In this document: in pieces, positions 50,062 to 60,483 of the stretch
How the letters are laid out: the number at the start of each line of letters is the position of its first letter
How positions within the stretch are numbered: the first letter of the stretch is position 1
From: Sphingomonas sp. Leaf33
Lineage (GTDB): Bacteria; Pseudomonadota; Alphaproteobacteria; Sphingomonadales; Sphingomonadaceae
Assembly (NCBI RefSeq): GCF_001421785.1
Contig: NZ_LMLB01000001.1
Span: forward strand, 1,415,663-1,479,662
Reading direction: 5' to 3'
Length of the DNA stretch: 64,000 bases
Made by a program: the position numbers and the translations under genes
The notes under the pieces: model-generated
What the model was told of the DNA's origin: nothing
The model's input: only the letters and a program-made list of their open reading frames with translations
The model's database searches: none

Positions 50062-50774
50062 CCCGCACCGCAGTCCTGTCCGACATCCATGGCAATCTGG
50101 CCGCGCTGGACGCGGTGATCGCAGATGCGATCGAAAGGGGTTGCGATAGTTTTCTAAACCTTGGCGACAGCCTGTCCGGTCCGCTGTGGCCGGCGGAGAC
50201 CGCGGATCGCCTGATCGCACTCGATTGGCCGACGATCGCGGGCAATCACGAGCGACAGTTGTTCGGCGCGGCGCTTGGCGCCAGCGACGCCTTCGCCGCC
50301 GCACGTCTGACCGACCGTCACTGGCGCTGGGTCGAGAGCCTGCCCGCGATACGCGTGGTGGACGGTGAGCTGCTCTGCCATGGCAGTCCGTCGAGCGATG
50401 TCGAGCACCTGCTGTTCTCGGTCGATGCGGCGGGCTTTCGCGCATCGACCGATGCCGAGATCGTCGGGCGTCTCGGCGACACGCCGCCGTTGGTGCTGTG
50501 CGGTCATTCGCATGTCGCCGCGGACCGCTGCGTGTCGGATGGGCGGCGGATCGCCAATCCCGGCAGCGTCGGCTTGCAGGCCTTTACCGATGACCGGCCA
50601 TTCTTCTACGCGGTCGCAAACGGTGACCCGCGCGCACGCTACGCCATTCTCGACGAGGGAAGGCTGACGGGTCGTGCCGTCGATTACGATTTCGGTTCCG
50701 CCGCGACACGGGCGCGAGAGGCGGGGTTCGAAGACTGGGCGTTGTGGATAGAGACCGGCCGGGTCTCGCCCTGA
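50058..50774 (+). CDS. Metallophosphoesterase, calcineurin-like
   Basis: 238 residues. The metal motifs are DIHGNL, GDSLSGPLW, GNHER and GHSH (LCGHSHVAAD), with RIANPGSVGLQ near the end, as in YfcE-like phosphodiesterases. The substrate is unknown. Translation probably starts at TTG 50058, overlapping rimM. It opens the accessory insertion between rimM and trmD. Confidence 0.88.
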   Translation: MTRTAVLSDIHGNLAALDAVIADAIERGCDSFLNLGDSLSGPLWPAETADRLIALDWPTIAGNHERQLFGAALGASDAFAAARLTDRHWRWVESLPAIRVVDGELLCHGSPSSDVEHLLFSVDAAGFRASTDAEIVGRLGDTPPLVLCGHSHVAADRCVSDGRRIANPGSVGLQAFTDDRPFFYAVANGDPRARYAILDEGRLTGRAVDYDFGSAATRAREAGFEDWALWIETGRVSP

Positions 50775-51680
50775 TCATCGCCGAAGGGGCGCGCGCTCGG
50801 CCAGTTCGTTGCGGATCGTCGTCGCAGCCACACCGGCCTGTCCCATGGCATTGCTGATCTGGTCGAGGCCCTTCACGACATCGCCGGCGGCAAACAGGCC
50901 GGGAAGCGACGTGCGCTGGTGGTCGTCGACTTCTAGGCAGCCATCGTCGGTCGCCTTTGCGCCGGCGGCGACCGCCAGTCTGGAGCGGATGACCGACCCG
51001 AGTGCCGGATAGACGCTGTCGAAGCGGCGCTCGCCCGCAGCCGTCTGCACGACCATCTCGGCGCCATCGGCCATCAGCGGGGTGCAGGGGCCATCGACCC
51101 ACTCGATCCCGGCATCGGCCAGTTCGCGGCGGCAGGCGTCCGGCAGGTCGTGTTCGCCGTCGTGGGCGATCAGCGTCACATCTTTTGTGTACCCGCGCAG
51201 GAACAGCGCCTCGCGCATCCCATGGTCGCCGGTTCCGATGACGCCGACACGCTTGTCCGTGACTTCATAGCCGTCGCAGATCGGGCAATAGCGGATGAGG
51301 CCCGCCGCCAGCGCCGCGTCGTGCGCCTCGCGCGGCATATCCGGGCGGTTGTTGACGACGCCCGTCGCCAGCAGGACCGTCCGCGCCTCGAACGTGCGAT
51401 CGCCGGCGTGGATGCGGAAGTCGCGGCCGACCGGCTCGATCCGCGTGACTTCGACGCACTCGCGCACCGCGCCATAGCGCTCGGCCTGGCGCAGCATTCG
51501 GTGGAGCAGCTTCGGCCCCTCGATTCCCTCCGGATAACCGGCATGGTTGTGCGTCCGCGGGATCAGCGCGGCACGGCTCGACCCGCAATCGAACAACCGG
51601 ATCGAGAGGTGAAAGCGCGCGAGATAGATCGCGGCGGTCAGGCCGGCCGGGCCGGCGCCGATGATGATACAGTCGTCCAC
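50775..51680 (-). CDS. Thioredoxin-reductase-like FAD/NAD(P) oxidoreductase
   Basis: 301 residues. The FAD loop is IIIGAGPAGLTAAIYLA, the redox pair is in RYCPICDGYEVT, the NADPH loop is VGVIGTGDHGMREALFL, and the second FAD motif is LPGLFAAGDVVKG. It is close to thioredoxin reductase, but the thioredoxin partner is unknown. The start is GTG 51680 (VDDCIIIGAG) with GGGAG upstream; no ATG fits. Its stop abuts the stop of the phosphoesterase gene. Confidence 0.85.
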   Translation of the reverse strand: MDDCIIIGAGPAGLTAAIYLARFHLSIRLFDCGSSRAALIPRTHNHAGYPEGIEGPKLLHRMLRQAERYGAVRECVEVTRIEPVGRDFRIHAGDRTFEARTVLLATGVVNNRPDMPREAHDAALAAGLIRYCPICDGYEVTDKRVGVIGTGDHGMREALFLRGYTKDVTLIAHDGEHDLPDACRRELADAGIEWVDGPCTPLMADGAEMVVQTAAGERRFDSVYPALGSVIRSRLAVAAGAKATDDGCLEVDDHQRTSLPGLFAAGDVVKGLDQISNAMGQAGVAATTIRNELAERAPLRR

Positions 51681-51767
51681 GCGCTCCCAAACGACGAAGC
51701 CGGCCGCGGTTCCGCTTGGCGCGTTCGAGATTGCCACGTATCCATCGCGCAAACGGGGGAGATGCTC

Positions 51768-53261
51768 ATGAAACGTCTGGCGATCGCACTGGCTCTGGCG
51801 GGTATCGCGAACCCGGCCGTGGCGCAGGTGGCGCCGGCCGCCGATGTCGCCAGCGTGACCCCCAGGATCGATGCGATATTCGCCGACTGGGCGCGGGAAA
51901 ATCACGTGCCGGGCGCGGCCTACGGGGTGGTCAAGGACGGACGCTTGGTTCACGTCGGGACGATCGGCACGCAGGACCAGGAGAGCAGGCGTCCCGTCAC
52001 CGCCGACAGCCGGTTCCGCATCGCGTCGATGTCGAAGGCGTTCACTGCGCTTGCCATCCTGAAGCTGCGCGATGCGGGCAAGCTGTCGCTCGACGCGCCG
52101 GCCGAAAAATACGTGCCCGAGATGCGCGGGTGGACATATCCGACCGGCGACAGCCCGAAGATCACGGTCCGCGACCTGCTTCATCACATCGCCGGCTATG
52201 TCGAGGACAACCCGTGGGGCGACCGGCAGCAGGTGCTGACCGAGCCCGTATTCACGAAGATGCTGAAGGACGGCGTGCCGTTCGCGACCGCACCGGGCAC
52301 TGCGTTCGAATATTCGAACCTGGGCTACGCGACGCTGGGGCGGATCGTCTCGAACGTCTCTGGCGTGCGGTACCAGGAGTATATCCGCCGCGAGATCATG
52401 AGACCGCTGGCGATGACCGCGACCGGCTACGACATCTTTGCCTCGCCGAAGGACGCGCGGGCGATCGGTTATCGCTGGCAGGACGGCGGCTATGTCCGCG
52501 AACCCGACATGGCCGATGGTGCGTTCGGGGCGATGGGCGGGGTCGAGACGACCGTGAACGATTATTGGCGCTGGGTCGCCTTCCTGCTGTCGGGCTGGCC
52601 TGCGCGGGATGGTGCCGACACCGGGCCGGTCAGGCGATCGACCGTGCGCGAGATCGTCGAAGGCGCGAACTTCGCTGGCGGCCAGATGCGATCCGCGACG
52701 GTGGGTACGCCCTGTCGGCAGGCGGGCGCGTACGGGATGGGTTGGCGCGTGATCGACGACTGCGACCTTGGCCGCGTGGTGACGCACGGCGGCGGATATC
52801 CGGGCTACGGTTCGAACGTCGCCTTGCTGCCCGACGCCGGGGTGGGCGTGTTCGTGTTCTCCAGCCGGACCTACACCGGCGGGGGCACGGCGGTCATGAA
52901 GTCGCTACTTGCTCTGCGTGAGGCCGGCCTCGCCAAGCCGCGGGCGACCCCCGTATCGGACGGTCTGGCGGCGGCTTATGCGACGGCCAAGACGGCGTGG
53001 ACCGCCGGCGATGCTACCGCTGCGCCGCTCGCCAACAACGTCCTGCTCGACCGCGACGCCACCCGCCGGGCGCGCGACATCGCCGACGCCAAGACGGACG
53101 TCGGCGCCTGCGCGATGTCGGAGGCGATCCGGCCCATTTCCGCGATGGAAGGGACGTTCGACTGGCACTGCGAGCGCGGCCACATCGCCGGCCGCATCCA
53201 GCGCGCACCGACCCCGGTGCTGAGCCTGCAGGTGCTCGACTTCAGGCTCGTGCGGGATTGA
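51768..53261 (+). CDS. Serine hydrolase of the class C beta-lactamase family
   Basis: 497 residues. A signal peptide (cut after AVAQ) is followed by the catalytic SxxK (IASMSKAF), YxN (FEYSNLGYATLG) and HxG (VVTHGGGYPGYG) motifs. A C-terminal domain of about 110 residues has Cys residues that may pair. Likely a periplasmic esterase or peptidase; not a proven beta-lactamase. GGGGGAG lies seven bases before ATG 51768. Confidence 0.88.
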   Translation: MKRLAIALALAGIANPAVAQVAPAADVASVTPRIDAIFADWARENHVPGAAYGVVKDGRLVHVGTIGTQDQESRRPVTADSRFRIASMSKAFTALAILKLRDAGKLSLDAPAEKYVPEMRGWTYPTGDSPKITVRDLLHHIAGYVEDNPWGDRQQVLTEPVFTKMLKDGVPFATAPGTAFEYSNLGYATLGRIVSNVSGVRYQEYIRREIMRPLAMTATGYDIFASPKDARAIGYRWQDGGYVREPDMADGAFGAMGGVETTVNDYWRWVAFLLSGWPARDGADTGPVRRSTVREIVEGANFAGGQMRSATVGTPCRQAGAYGMGWRVIDDCDLGRVVTHGGGYPGYGSNVALLPDAGVGVFVFSSRTYTGGGTAVMKSLLALREAGLAKPRATPVSDGLAAAYATAKTAWTAGDATAAPLANNVLLDRDATRRARDIADAKTDVGACAMSEAIRPISAMEGTFDWHCERGHIAGRIQRAPTPVLSLQVLDFRLVRD

Positions 53262-53284
53262 CGTATATACGGGGTGTATATACG
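53262..53284. promoter_or_regulatory. Perfect palindromic operator before vapB
   Basis: CGTATATAC (53262-53270) and GTATATACG (53276-53284) are perfect inverted repeats around GGGGT. It starts right after the stop of the serine hydrolase gene and ends eight bases before vapB. Such sites bind VapBC for autorepression, and TATATAC could also serve as a -10 element. Confidence 0.8.
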
Positions 53285-53292
53285 CCAGGCGG

Positions 53293-53547
53293 ATGAGCAG
53301 AGAATACCCGGCCAAAATCTTTCGATCGGGCAATTCGATGGCGCTGCGCCTGCCGAAGGCGCTTGGCTTGGCCGAGGGCGACATGGCGACGATCGTTCAG
53401 GATGAGGACGGCGGGCTCATGATCAAGCTCGCCGACAAGCCCAAACGCAAGTTCAATGTCGCGAAAGTGGTTGGGTCGGTGCCGGGCTTGAGACTGATCC
53501 CTGATGAGGAACGCCTCTTCGAGGAACGCCGGCTGACCTTCGACTGA
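53293..53547 (+). CDS. vapB: AbrB/MazE-fold antitoxin (VapB type)
   Basis: 84 residues. The N-terminal swapped-hairpin DNA-binding domain reads YPAKIFRSGNSMALRLPKALGL, and the C-terminal tail (FEERRLTFD) would block the toxin. It is followed with a one-base overlap by vapC, the usual pair order. Confidence 0.92.
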   Translation: MSREYPAKIFRSGNSMALRLPKALGLAEGDMATIVQDEDGGLMIKLADKPKRKFNVAKVVGSVPGLRLIPDEERLFEERRLTFD

Positions 53548-53921
53548 TGCGCTATCTGATCGACACCAACGTCATCATCGTCCTGTTGAGCAATCTGGAT
53601 GCCAATGTCGTGCGACGCGCATCGGAATGCGATGACGACGACATCGTCACTTCGTCGATCGCGTTCGCAGAAACATGTTATGGATCGTTTCAGGGGCGGC
53701 TCCCGTCTCTCGACGTGCTCGGCGCGTTCGTCGAGGAAGTGCCTGTCCTGGATTTCGACCGGGACGCAGCGATGACCTACGCCAGTCTGCCATTTCGGCG
53801 CGCGAGTTTCGATCGACTGATTGCGGCCCACGCCCTGTCGCGAAATCTGACCCTTGTCACCAACAATACACGCGACTTCACCGACATTCCCGGCCTGCGC
53901 GTCGAGAACTGGGCGCAATGA
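53547..53921 (+). CDS. vapC: PIN-domain ribonuclease toxin (VapC)
   Basis: 124 residues. Acidic metal-binding residues are in [27 protein letters not shown] and [13 protein letters not shown], the PIN-domain pattern. It would cut an RNA, in several known cases tRNA-fMet or 23S rRNA. Its stop overlaps the ATG of trmD (ATGA), so a toxin gene is coupled to an essential tRNA methyltransferase gene. Confidence 0.92.
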   Translation: MRYLIDTNVIIVLLSNLDANVVRRASECDDDDIVTSSIAFAETCYGSFQGRLPSLDVLGAFVEEVPVLDFDRDAAMTYASLPFRRASFDRLIAAHALSRNLTLVTNNTRDFTDIPGLRVENWAQ

Positions 53922-54655
53922 CCTTCGCTGCCACCATCCTGACGCTGTACCCGGAGATGTTCCCCGGACCGCTCGGCGCGTCGATTGCCGGCCGCGCGCT
54001 GCGCGAGGGGAAATGGTCGCTCACGACCACGCAGATACGCGACTTCGCGACCGACAAGCACCGGACGGTCGACGACACGCCGGCGGGCGGCGGGGCGGGG
54101 ATGGTGCTGCGGGCCGACGTGCTCGCGGCGGCGATCGATAGCGTAACCGATCCCGTGCCTATTCTTGCGATGAGCCCGCGTGGACGGCCGCTGACCCAGG
54201 CGCGGGTGCGCGAACTGGCGGCGGGGCCCGGGGTCGCGATCCTGTGCGGGCGGTTCGAGGGGTTCGACGAACGTATCTTCGAGGGGCGGGAGGTCGAGCC
54301 GGTATCGATCGGCGACTATATCCTGTCGGGCGGCGAGATGGGCGCGCTGGTCCTGCTTGACGCTTGCATTCGGCTGCTCCCCGGCGTAATGGGCGCGGCC
54401 CTCAGTGGGGATGAGGAAAGCTTCGAGAGCGGCCTCCTCGAATATCCGCACTACACCCGACCCGTCGAGTGGGAGGGCCGCACGATCCCGCAAGTGCTGC
54501 GATCGGGGGATCATGCGAAGATCGCGGCCTGGCGTAAAGCACAGGCCGAGACCGATACACGGCTACGGAGGCCGGACCTGTGGGAGCGTCATGTCGGCGC
54601 TCGGGTCCACCCTCCCTCTGGCGCGCGGCAACCGTCAGAGGACGACAAGACATGA
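53918..54655 (+). CDS. trmD: tRNA (guanine-N1-)-methyltransferase
   Basis: 245 residues. The knotted SPOUT fold has [11 protein letters not shown] at the start, [13 protein letters not shown] for SAM binding, and [17 protein letters not shown] text ([17 protein letters not shown]). It methylates G37 of tRNAs and prevents frameshifting. The ATG lies in the vapC stop, and the stop lies in the rplS ATG. Confidence 0.95.
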   Translation: MTFAATILTLYPEMFPGPLGASIAGRALREGKWSLTTTQIRDFATDKHRTVDDTPAGGGAGMVLRADVLAAAIDSVTDPVPILAMSPRGRPLTQARVRELAAGPGVAILCGRFEGFDERIFEGREVEPVSIGDYILSGGEMGALVLLDACIRLLPGVMGAALSGDEESFESGLLEYPHYTRPVEWEGRTIPQVLRSGDHAKIAAWRKAQAETDTRLRRPDLWERHVGARVHPPSGARQPSEDDKT

Positions 54656-55041
54656 ACGTCATTCAGCAGCTCGAAGCCGAGCAGATCGCCAAGTTCACCG
54701 ACAGCAAGTCGATCCCCGAGTTCCGCCCGGGCGACACGCTGCGCGTCGGCGTGCGCGTCGTCGAAGGCGAGCGTACCCGCGTCCAGGCCTATGAAGGCGT
54801 GTGCATCGCGCGCGCGAACAAGGGCATGGGGTCGAGCTTCACCGTCCGCAAGATCAGCTTCGGGGAAGGCGTGGAGCGTGTCTTCCCGCTGTATTCGCCG
54901 AACATCGACAGCATCACCGTCGTCCGTCGCGGTGTCGTGCGTCGTGCCAAGCTGTACTATCTGCGCGGTCGTACCGGCAAGTCGGCACGTATCGCCGAGC
55001 GTCGCGACCCGCGTCCGACCGAGACCGCCGCAGCCGAATAA
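54652..55041 (+). CDS. rplS: 50S ribosomal protein L19
   Basis: 129 residues. The core [30 protein letters not shown] and [17 protein letters not shown] is L19, and [18 protein letters not shown] closes it. The ATG overlaps the trmD stop. It is the last gene of the block; a terminator follows. Confidence 0.95.
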   Translation: MNVIQQLEAEQIAKFTDSKSIPEFRPGDTLRVGVRVVEGERTRVQAYEGVCIARANKGMGSSFTVRKISFGEGVERVFPLYSPNIDSITVVRRGVVRRAKLYYLRGRTGKSARIAERRDPRPTETAAAE

Positions 55042-55065
55042 GCTGCGCGCCCGTCAGGGTTGCGA

Positions 55066-55098
55066 AGGGCCGTCTCCTGCGAGGGAGGCGGCTCTTTT
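55066..55098 (+). terminator. Intrinsic terminator after rplS
   Basis: AGGGCCGTCTCC and GGAGGCGGCTCT pair with two wobbles around a short loop, followed by TTTT. It stands 25 bases after the rplS stop. Confidence 0.75.
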
Positions 55099-55182
55099 CG
55101 TTTGGCGGTCAGTGGATTCGCTTTCAGCGGCGCCTGCCAAGTGCCGGTGCCGCGGGCGCGATCAAATCCCCGGCGACAGTGG

Positions 55183-55302
55183 TTACGCGACGTCGCGCAG
55201 CATGAAGTACAGCAGGGCAAACCAGGCGAGCAGGCCCAGGACGCCGATGACGTAGGGCAACCGGTCGCGCCAGCCGCGCTCTATGGAGTCGTCGCCGTCC
55301 AT
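55183..55302 (-). CDS. 39-residue single-helix membrane protein
   Basis: The frame reads MDGDDSIERGWRDRLPYV and then a hydrophobic helix IGVLGLLAWFALLYFMLRDVA. AAGGGTG lies six bases upstream of the ATG at 55302. It lies in the gap between rplS and the DUF418 gene, on the other strand. Support is RBS, helix and frame only. Confidence 0.55.
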   Translation of the reverse strand: MDGDDSIERGWRDRLPYVIGVLGLLAWFALLYFMLRDVA

Positions 55303-55395
55303 GTGCGCACCCTTACCCGATGCCACGACGACGACAAGCTTGCGCAAACCGCAAAGTGTGGTAGTCTGGCGATACACTCCGGGGGGAGACGATTC

Positions 55396-56814
55396 TTGAC
55401 CGACGCCATGACGATGACGACCGCGACCGAGCCGGATGGCGCACCGCGTGTCGCCAGCCTGGATATCCTGCGCGGGCTCGCGATCCTGGGCATCCTGTTC
55501 ATGAACATCAACGACATGGGCGCGTCGATCTGGGCGTTCTGGGCACAGGACATCCGCCATGTCGGCTGGTCGCAGGCCGACCAGGTCGCGTGGTTCCTGC
55601 GCGAGGTCTTCGCCGACGGTACCGCGCGCTGCATGCTCGAAATGCTGTTCGGCGTCGGCATGGTCATTCTGACCGATCGCGCGGCCGGCGCGGTCGCCGC
55701 CGCGCCGCCGGCGAGCCGGACCGGTCGGATCGTGCGCAAGCTGTTCGGCCCGTGGCCGATCCTGCGCAGCTATGCGTGGCGCAACATCGTCCTGTTCCTG
55801 TTCGGTCTGGTCCACGTGTTCGTCCTGCTGTGGCCGGGCGACATCCTGCACACCTATGGTCTTGCTGCACTGGTTGCGGTGCTGTTTCTACGGCTGGGGC
55901 CCAAGACATTGCTCGGGATCGGTCTGAGCATGGCGATGCTGCAACTTGTCGGGGGGGGCATCGGCTATCTGACCGTTCCCGGCCAGCGCGCCGAGATCGC
56001 CCGGCTGGAAGCCGAACAGGCGCGCGGCACCGTTCTGACCAAGGCGCAGGCGGAACAGGTCAAGGCTGCCGTCGAGCGCCGGACGGAGCGTGCCAAGGCG
56101 AAGGCTGAGGAGGGCGTCCGGGTCGCTGCCGAGGACAAGGCGCGCAGTGCCGCGACCGGAAGCTTTGCCGGCTGGGCCGATGCTGCCTGGGGGTTCTTCA
56201 CGCATATCCAGACGCAGGGCCTTGAAATCCTGTTCATTTGGGAAGCGGCGGCGACGATGCTGATCGGTGCCGCGCTGTTCAAATGGGGCGTCATCCAGGG
56301 TGCGCGGTCGCGGGCATTCTATGTGCGCATGACGCTGATCGCCTATGCGATCGGCTTGGGTAGCCGGACGATCGGCGCGTTCGATCGCATGCGGTTCGAC
56401 GACGCGCCCTCGATCATGTGGGGGCTGTCGGAGGTGTCGCGCCTTGCGACGACGCTCGGGCATATCGGGCTGGTGCATCTGCTGCTGGCGACTGCGTTCG
56501 GCACGAAGCTGCTGCGACCGTTCGAGGCGGCGGGGCGGACCGCGCTGACGATCTACATCGGCCAGACGATCATCTGCCTCTGGATACTCTATCCGCCGTT
56601 CGCACTCGGCCTGTACGGTACGCAGGGTTGGATGGCGCTGATGCTGACCGCGGTCGCGGTGAATGCCGTGCTGCTGATCGCGGCCAACTGGTATGTCGGC
56701 CAGTACCGGATCGCGCCGGTCGAATGGGCGTGGCGGTCGATCGTCGCGCGCCGCGTCCTGCCGATCCGCAAGCGGTCGCCGCTCGTTGCAGGAGGGGTGC
56801 CGGTCGCAGCCTGA
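55396..56814 (+). CDS. DUF418 family membrane protein
   Basis: About 472 residues with around ten membrane helices. The start RVASLDILRGLAILGILFMNI is the DUF418 (acyltransferase-like) N-terminus, and the C-terminal block with TALTIYIGQTIICLWI and VEWAWRSI is the DUF418 domain. A charged stretch in the middle (RLEAEQARGTVLTKAQAEQV) is an extra loop. GGGGGGAG precedes TTG 55396 at seven bases; ATG 55408 would be far from it. The function is unknown. Confidence 0.85.
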   Translation: MTDAMTMTTATEPDGAPRVASLDILRGLAILGILFMNINDMGASIWAFWAQDIRHVGWSQADQVAWFLREVFADGTARCMLEMLFGVGMVILTDRAAGAVAAAPPASRTGRIVRKLFGPWPILRSYAWRNIVLFLFGLVHVFVLLWPGDILHTYGLAALVAVLFLRLGPKTLLGIGLSMAMLQLVGGGIGYLTVPGQRAEIARLEAEQARGTVLTKAQAEQVKAAVERRTERAKAKAEEGVRVAAEDKARSAATGSFAGWADAAWGFFTHIQTQGLEILFIWEAAATMLIGAALFKWGVIQGARSRAFYVRMTLIAYAIGLGSRTIGAFDRMRFDDAPSIMWGLSEVSRLATTLGHIGLVHLLLATAFGTKLLRPFEAAGRTALTIYIGQTIICLWILYPPFALGLYGTQGWMALMLTAVAVNAVLLIAANWYVGQYRIAPVEWAWRSIVARRVLPIRKRSPLVAGGVPVAA

Positions 56815-56855
56815 GCGCTTGGCGAAGCATGCGGCGGTCGGATAGGCTGCGCCCC

Positions 56856-59063
56856 ATGCTTCGCACCACTCTCGCGGCGCTTGCCGCTTCCGTCGCCGTC
56901 ATGTCCATTCCCGCCCAAGCCGACGACCTGACGCTCGACCGCGTCTTCGCCAGTCCCGACCTGGCCGGCGAGCAGCCGCGCGCGCTGAAACTGTCGCCCG
57001 ATGGCCGGTTGCTGACCTCGCTGCGCCCGCGGGCGGAGGAGAAGGATCGCTTCGATCTTTGGGCGATGGACACCGCGACCGGCCAGTGGCGGATGCTGGT
57101 CGATAGCAAGAAGGTCGGCACCGGCGCCGATCTGAGCGAGGCTGAGAAGATGCAGCGCGAACGGGCGCGCATCGGCGGCCAGCGCGGGATCGTCTCCTAT
57201 CAATGGTCGTCGGACGGCAAGTCGATCCTCGTCCCGCTCGATGGCGATCTCTATCTCGCGACGCTCGACGGGCAGGTGAAGCGCCTGACCAACACGCCGG
57301 GCGGCGAGCTCAATCCGCTGGTCAGCCCGCGCGGCAATCTGCTCAGCTTCGTCCGCGACCAGAACCTCTACGTCTCCGACCTGAACGGCGGGGAAGCGCG
57401 CAAGATCACGCCCGATGGCGCCGGGACGGTGCATTGGGGTGAGGCGGAATTCGTCGCGCAGGAGGAAATGGATCGCACCACCGGTTACTGGTGGTCGCCC
57501 GACGAGCAGTACGTCGCTGTCGAACGGTTCGACGAGGCGCCGGTCGGCACCGTCGTCCGCGCAGCGATCGGTGCGGACGGGACGCGGGTGTTCGAACAAC
57601 GCTATCCGGCCGCCGGCACGCCGAACGTACTGGTCGAGCTTTACGTGATGCGCCCGGACGGCACTGGCGCGGTAAAGGTCGATCTGGGCAAGGACCGCGA
57701 CATCTATCTGGCCCGCGTGAAGTGGGCGCCGGACGGCAAGACGCTATACGTCCAGCGTCAGAACCGCGAGCAGACCGTGCTCGACGTGCTGAAGGTCGAT
57801 CCCGCGACCGGCGCGTCGAGCGTCCTCTTCACCGAAAAGTCGGGGTCGAAGAGCTGGGTGAACCTGTCGAACGTGTTCGTGCCGATGACGGACGGCAGTA
57901 TCGTCTGGTGGTCGGAACGCGATGGCCACGGCCACCTCTACCGCTTCGATGCCGGCAAATGGACGCAGCTGACGAAGGGGCCGTGGGAGGTCGCCGGGAT
58001 CAACGGCGTCGATGAAAAGGCCGGAAAGCTCTACTTCAACGGCAACAAGGACGGCGCGCTCGAACGCCACGTCTATGCGCTCGACCTGAAGACGCTGGCG
58101 ACCACGCGCCTGACCGAGGCGGGCTGGTGGAACAATGCCACCGCCGACGAGGGCACCAGCCGCTTCATCGTCCAGCGCTCCAACCCGACACAGCCGACGC
58201 AGGTCTATCTGGCGGACGCAACCGGCAAGCGACTGTCGTGGATCACCGAGAATGCGATCCGGCCGGGGCACCCCTACTACCCGTATCTCGCCAGCCATGC
58301 GGAGACCAAGTTCGGCAGCCTGAAAGCGCCGGACGGCGAGACGCTGTATTGGGAAATGCTGACCCCCAAGCTCGAGCCGGGCAAGAAATACCCGGTGTTT
58401 TTCGAACATTACGGCGGCCCGCACAGCCAGACGGTGACGCGCAACTGGGGACCGCCGCTGCACCAGCTGCTGGTTGACAAGGGCTACATCGTCTTCATGA
58501 TCGACAACCGCGGCTCCGCCAATCGTGGCAAGGCCTACGAGGATGCGATCTGGCACGCGATGGGCGGGGTCGAGGTGCGCGACCAGCTCGCCGGCGCGAA
58601 CTACCTGAAGTCCCTGGATTTCGTCGATCCCAGGCGCATCGCGACCTATGGCTGGTCCTACGGCGGGTACATGACGCTGAAGATGCTGGAGGCGAATCCG
58701 GGCGTCTATGCCGCCGGTATCTCGGGCGCGCCGGTGACGAAGTGGGAACTCTACGACACCCACTACACCGAACGCTACATGGGCACCGACCCGATGGGCC
58801 GCGACAAGGCGGCGTATGCGAAGTCGGCGGCGATCGAGGATGGCCCTAAGATCAGCGACCCGTTGCTGCTGATCCACGGCATGGCGGACGATAACGTCGT
58901 GCTCGACAATTCGACCGCCTTCGCCGCCAAGATGCAGGCGACGAACACGCCGTTCGAGATGATGTTCTACCCCGGCAAGACCCACTCGGCCGGCCGCGAC
59001 ATCCACGTCTGGACGACGATCCTGAACTTCCTCGATAGGACGGTTGGGGCCGGCGGAAAGTAG
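56856..59063 (+). CDS. Dipeptidyl peptidase IV-like S9 family serine peptidase
   Basis: 735 residues. A signal peptide (cut after AQA) leads to an eight-bladed beta-propeller. The Glu pair that grips the substrate N-terminus is seen in FVAQEEMDRTTGYWW, and the catalytic Ser near residue 600 lies in YGWSYGGYMTL, with Asp in GMADDNVV and His in GKTHSAG. It would release X-Pro dipeptides in the periplasm. The ATG at 56856 follows DUF418 by 41 bases. Confidence 0.93.
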   Translation: MLRTTLAALAASVAVMSIPAQADDLTLDRVFASPDLAGEQPRALKLSPDGRLLTSLRPRAEEKDRFDLWAMDTATGQWRMLVDSKKVGTGADLSEAEKMQRERARIGGQRGIVSYQWSSDGKSILVPLDGDLYLATLDGQVKRLTNTPGGELNPLVSPRGNLLSFVRDQNLYVSDLNGGEARKITPDGAGTVHWGEAEFVAQEEMDRTTGYWWSPDEQYVAVERFDEAPVGTVVRAAIGADGTRVFEQRYPAAGTPNVLVELYVMRPDGTGAVKVDLGKDRDIYLARVKWAPDGKTLYVQRQNREQTVLDVLKVDPATGASSVLFTEKSGSKSWVNLSNVFVPMTDGSIVWWSERDGHGHLYRFDAGKWTQLTKGPWEVAGINGVDEKAGKLYFNGNKDGALERHVYALDLKTLATTRLTEAGWWNNATADEGTSRFIVQRSNPTQPTQVYLADATGKRLSWITENAIRPGHPYYPYLASHAETKFGSLKAPDGETLYWEMLTPKLEPGKKYPVFFEHYGGPHSQTVTRNWGPPLHQLLVDKGYIVFMIDNRGSANRGKAYEDAIWHAMGGVEVRDQLAGANYLKSLDFVDPRRIATYGWSYGGYMTLKMLEANPGVYAAGISGAPVTKWELYDTHYTERYMGTDPMGRDKAAYAKSAAIEDGPKISDPLLLIHGMADDNVVLDNSTAFAAKMQATNTPFEMMFYPGKTHSAGRDIHVWTTILNFLDRTVGAGGK

Positions 59064-59125
59064 AGCTTTGCTTGCCCGCGCGCCGGCCCACCGCTAGGGC
59101 CGCGCGCGAGCAAGTGGAGGGTTTC

Positions 59126-60151
<1,026 letters not shown>

Positions 60152-60219
60152 TCGGCCCTTACGATCTGGATCGCAACGATTCTGCGCGGCCCGGCGCCTG
60201 ACGTAGGCGTTGGAGACGC

Positions 60220-60477
60220 ATGGATGAGAGCCCCTTCGTTACCGGCCTGAAGTGGTTCGCCACCGGCACCGGCATCACCGCCGCCTTTATGGTGTCGCTC
60301 GACAGCGGGCGACGCGTGACCGGGTGGGGGTTCGTGATCTTCGTCGCCTCTGCCATCGCTTGGATCGGAGGGGCGGTGCTGACGCGGGACTGGGCGCTGA
60401 CGGCGCAGAACGGCGTGCTGCTGGGCATCAACCTGTTCGGCGTGTATCGCTATCTGATCCGCAAGAAGAGCGAGTAA
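60220..60477 (+). CDS. Small membrane protein, 85 residues
   Basis: Three hydrophobic segments (FATGTGITAAFMVSL, WGFVIFVASAIAWIGGAVL and GVLLGINLFGVYRYLI) and a basic end RKKSE. It lies 68 bases after asd and six bases before the likely start of the prepilin peptidase gene. No family is recognised with certainty. Confidence 0.7.
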   Translation: MDESPFVTGLKWFATGTGITAAFMVSLDSGRRVTGWGFVIFVASAIAWIGGAVLTRDWALTAQNGVLLGINLFGVYRYLIRKKSE

Positions 60478-60483
60478 CGCGCG

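Noticed and set aside
51768..53261. Antibiotic-resistance beta-lactamase
   Set aside because: The SxxK, YxN and HGG motifs are shared by many esterases and peptidases; the protein has a long C-terminal domain and no feature specific to resistance enzymes.
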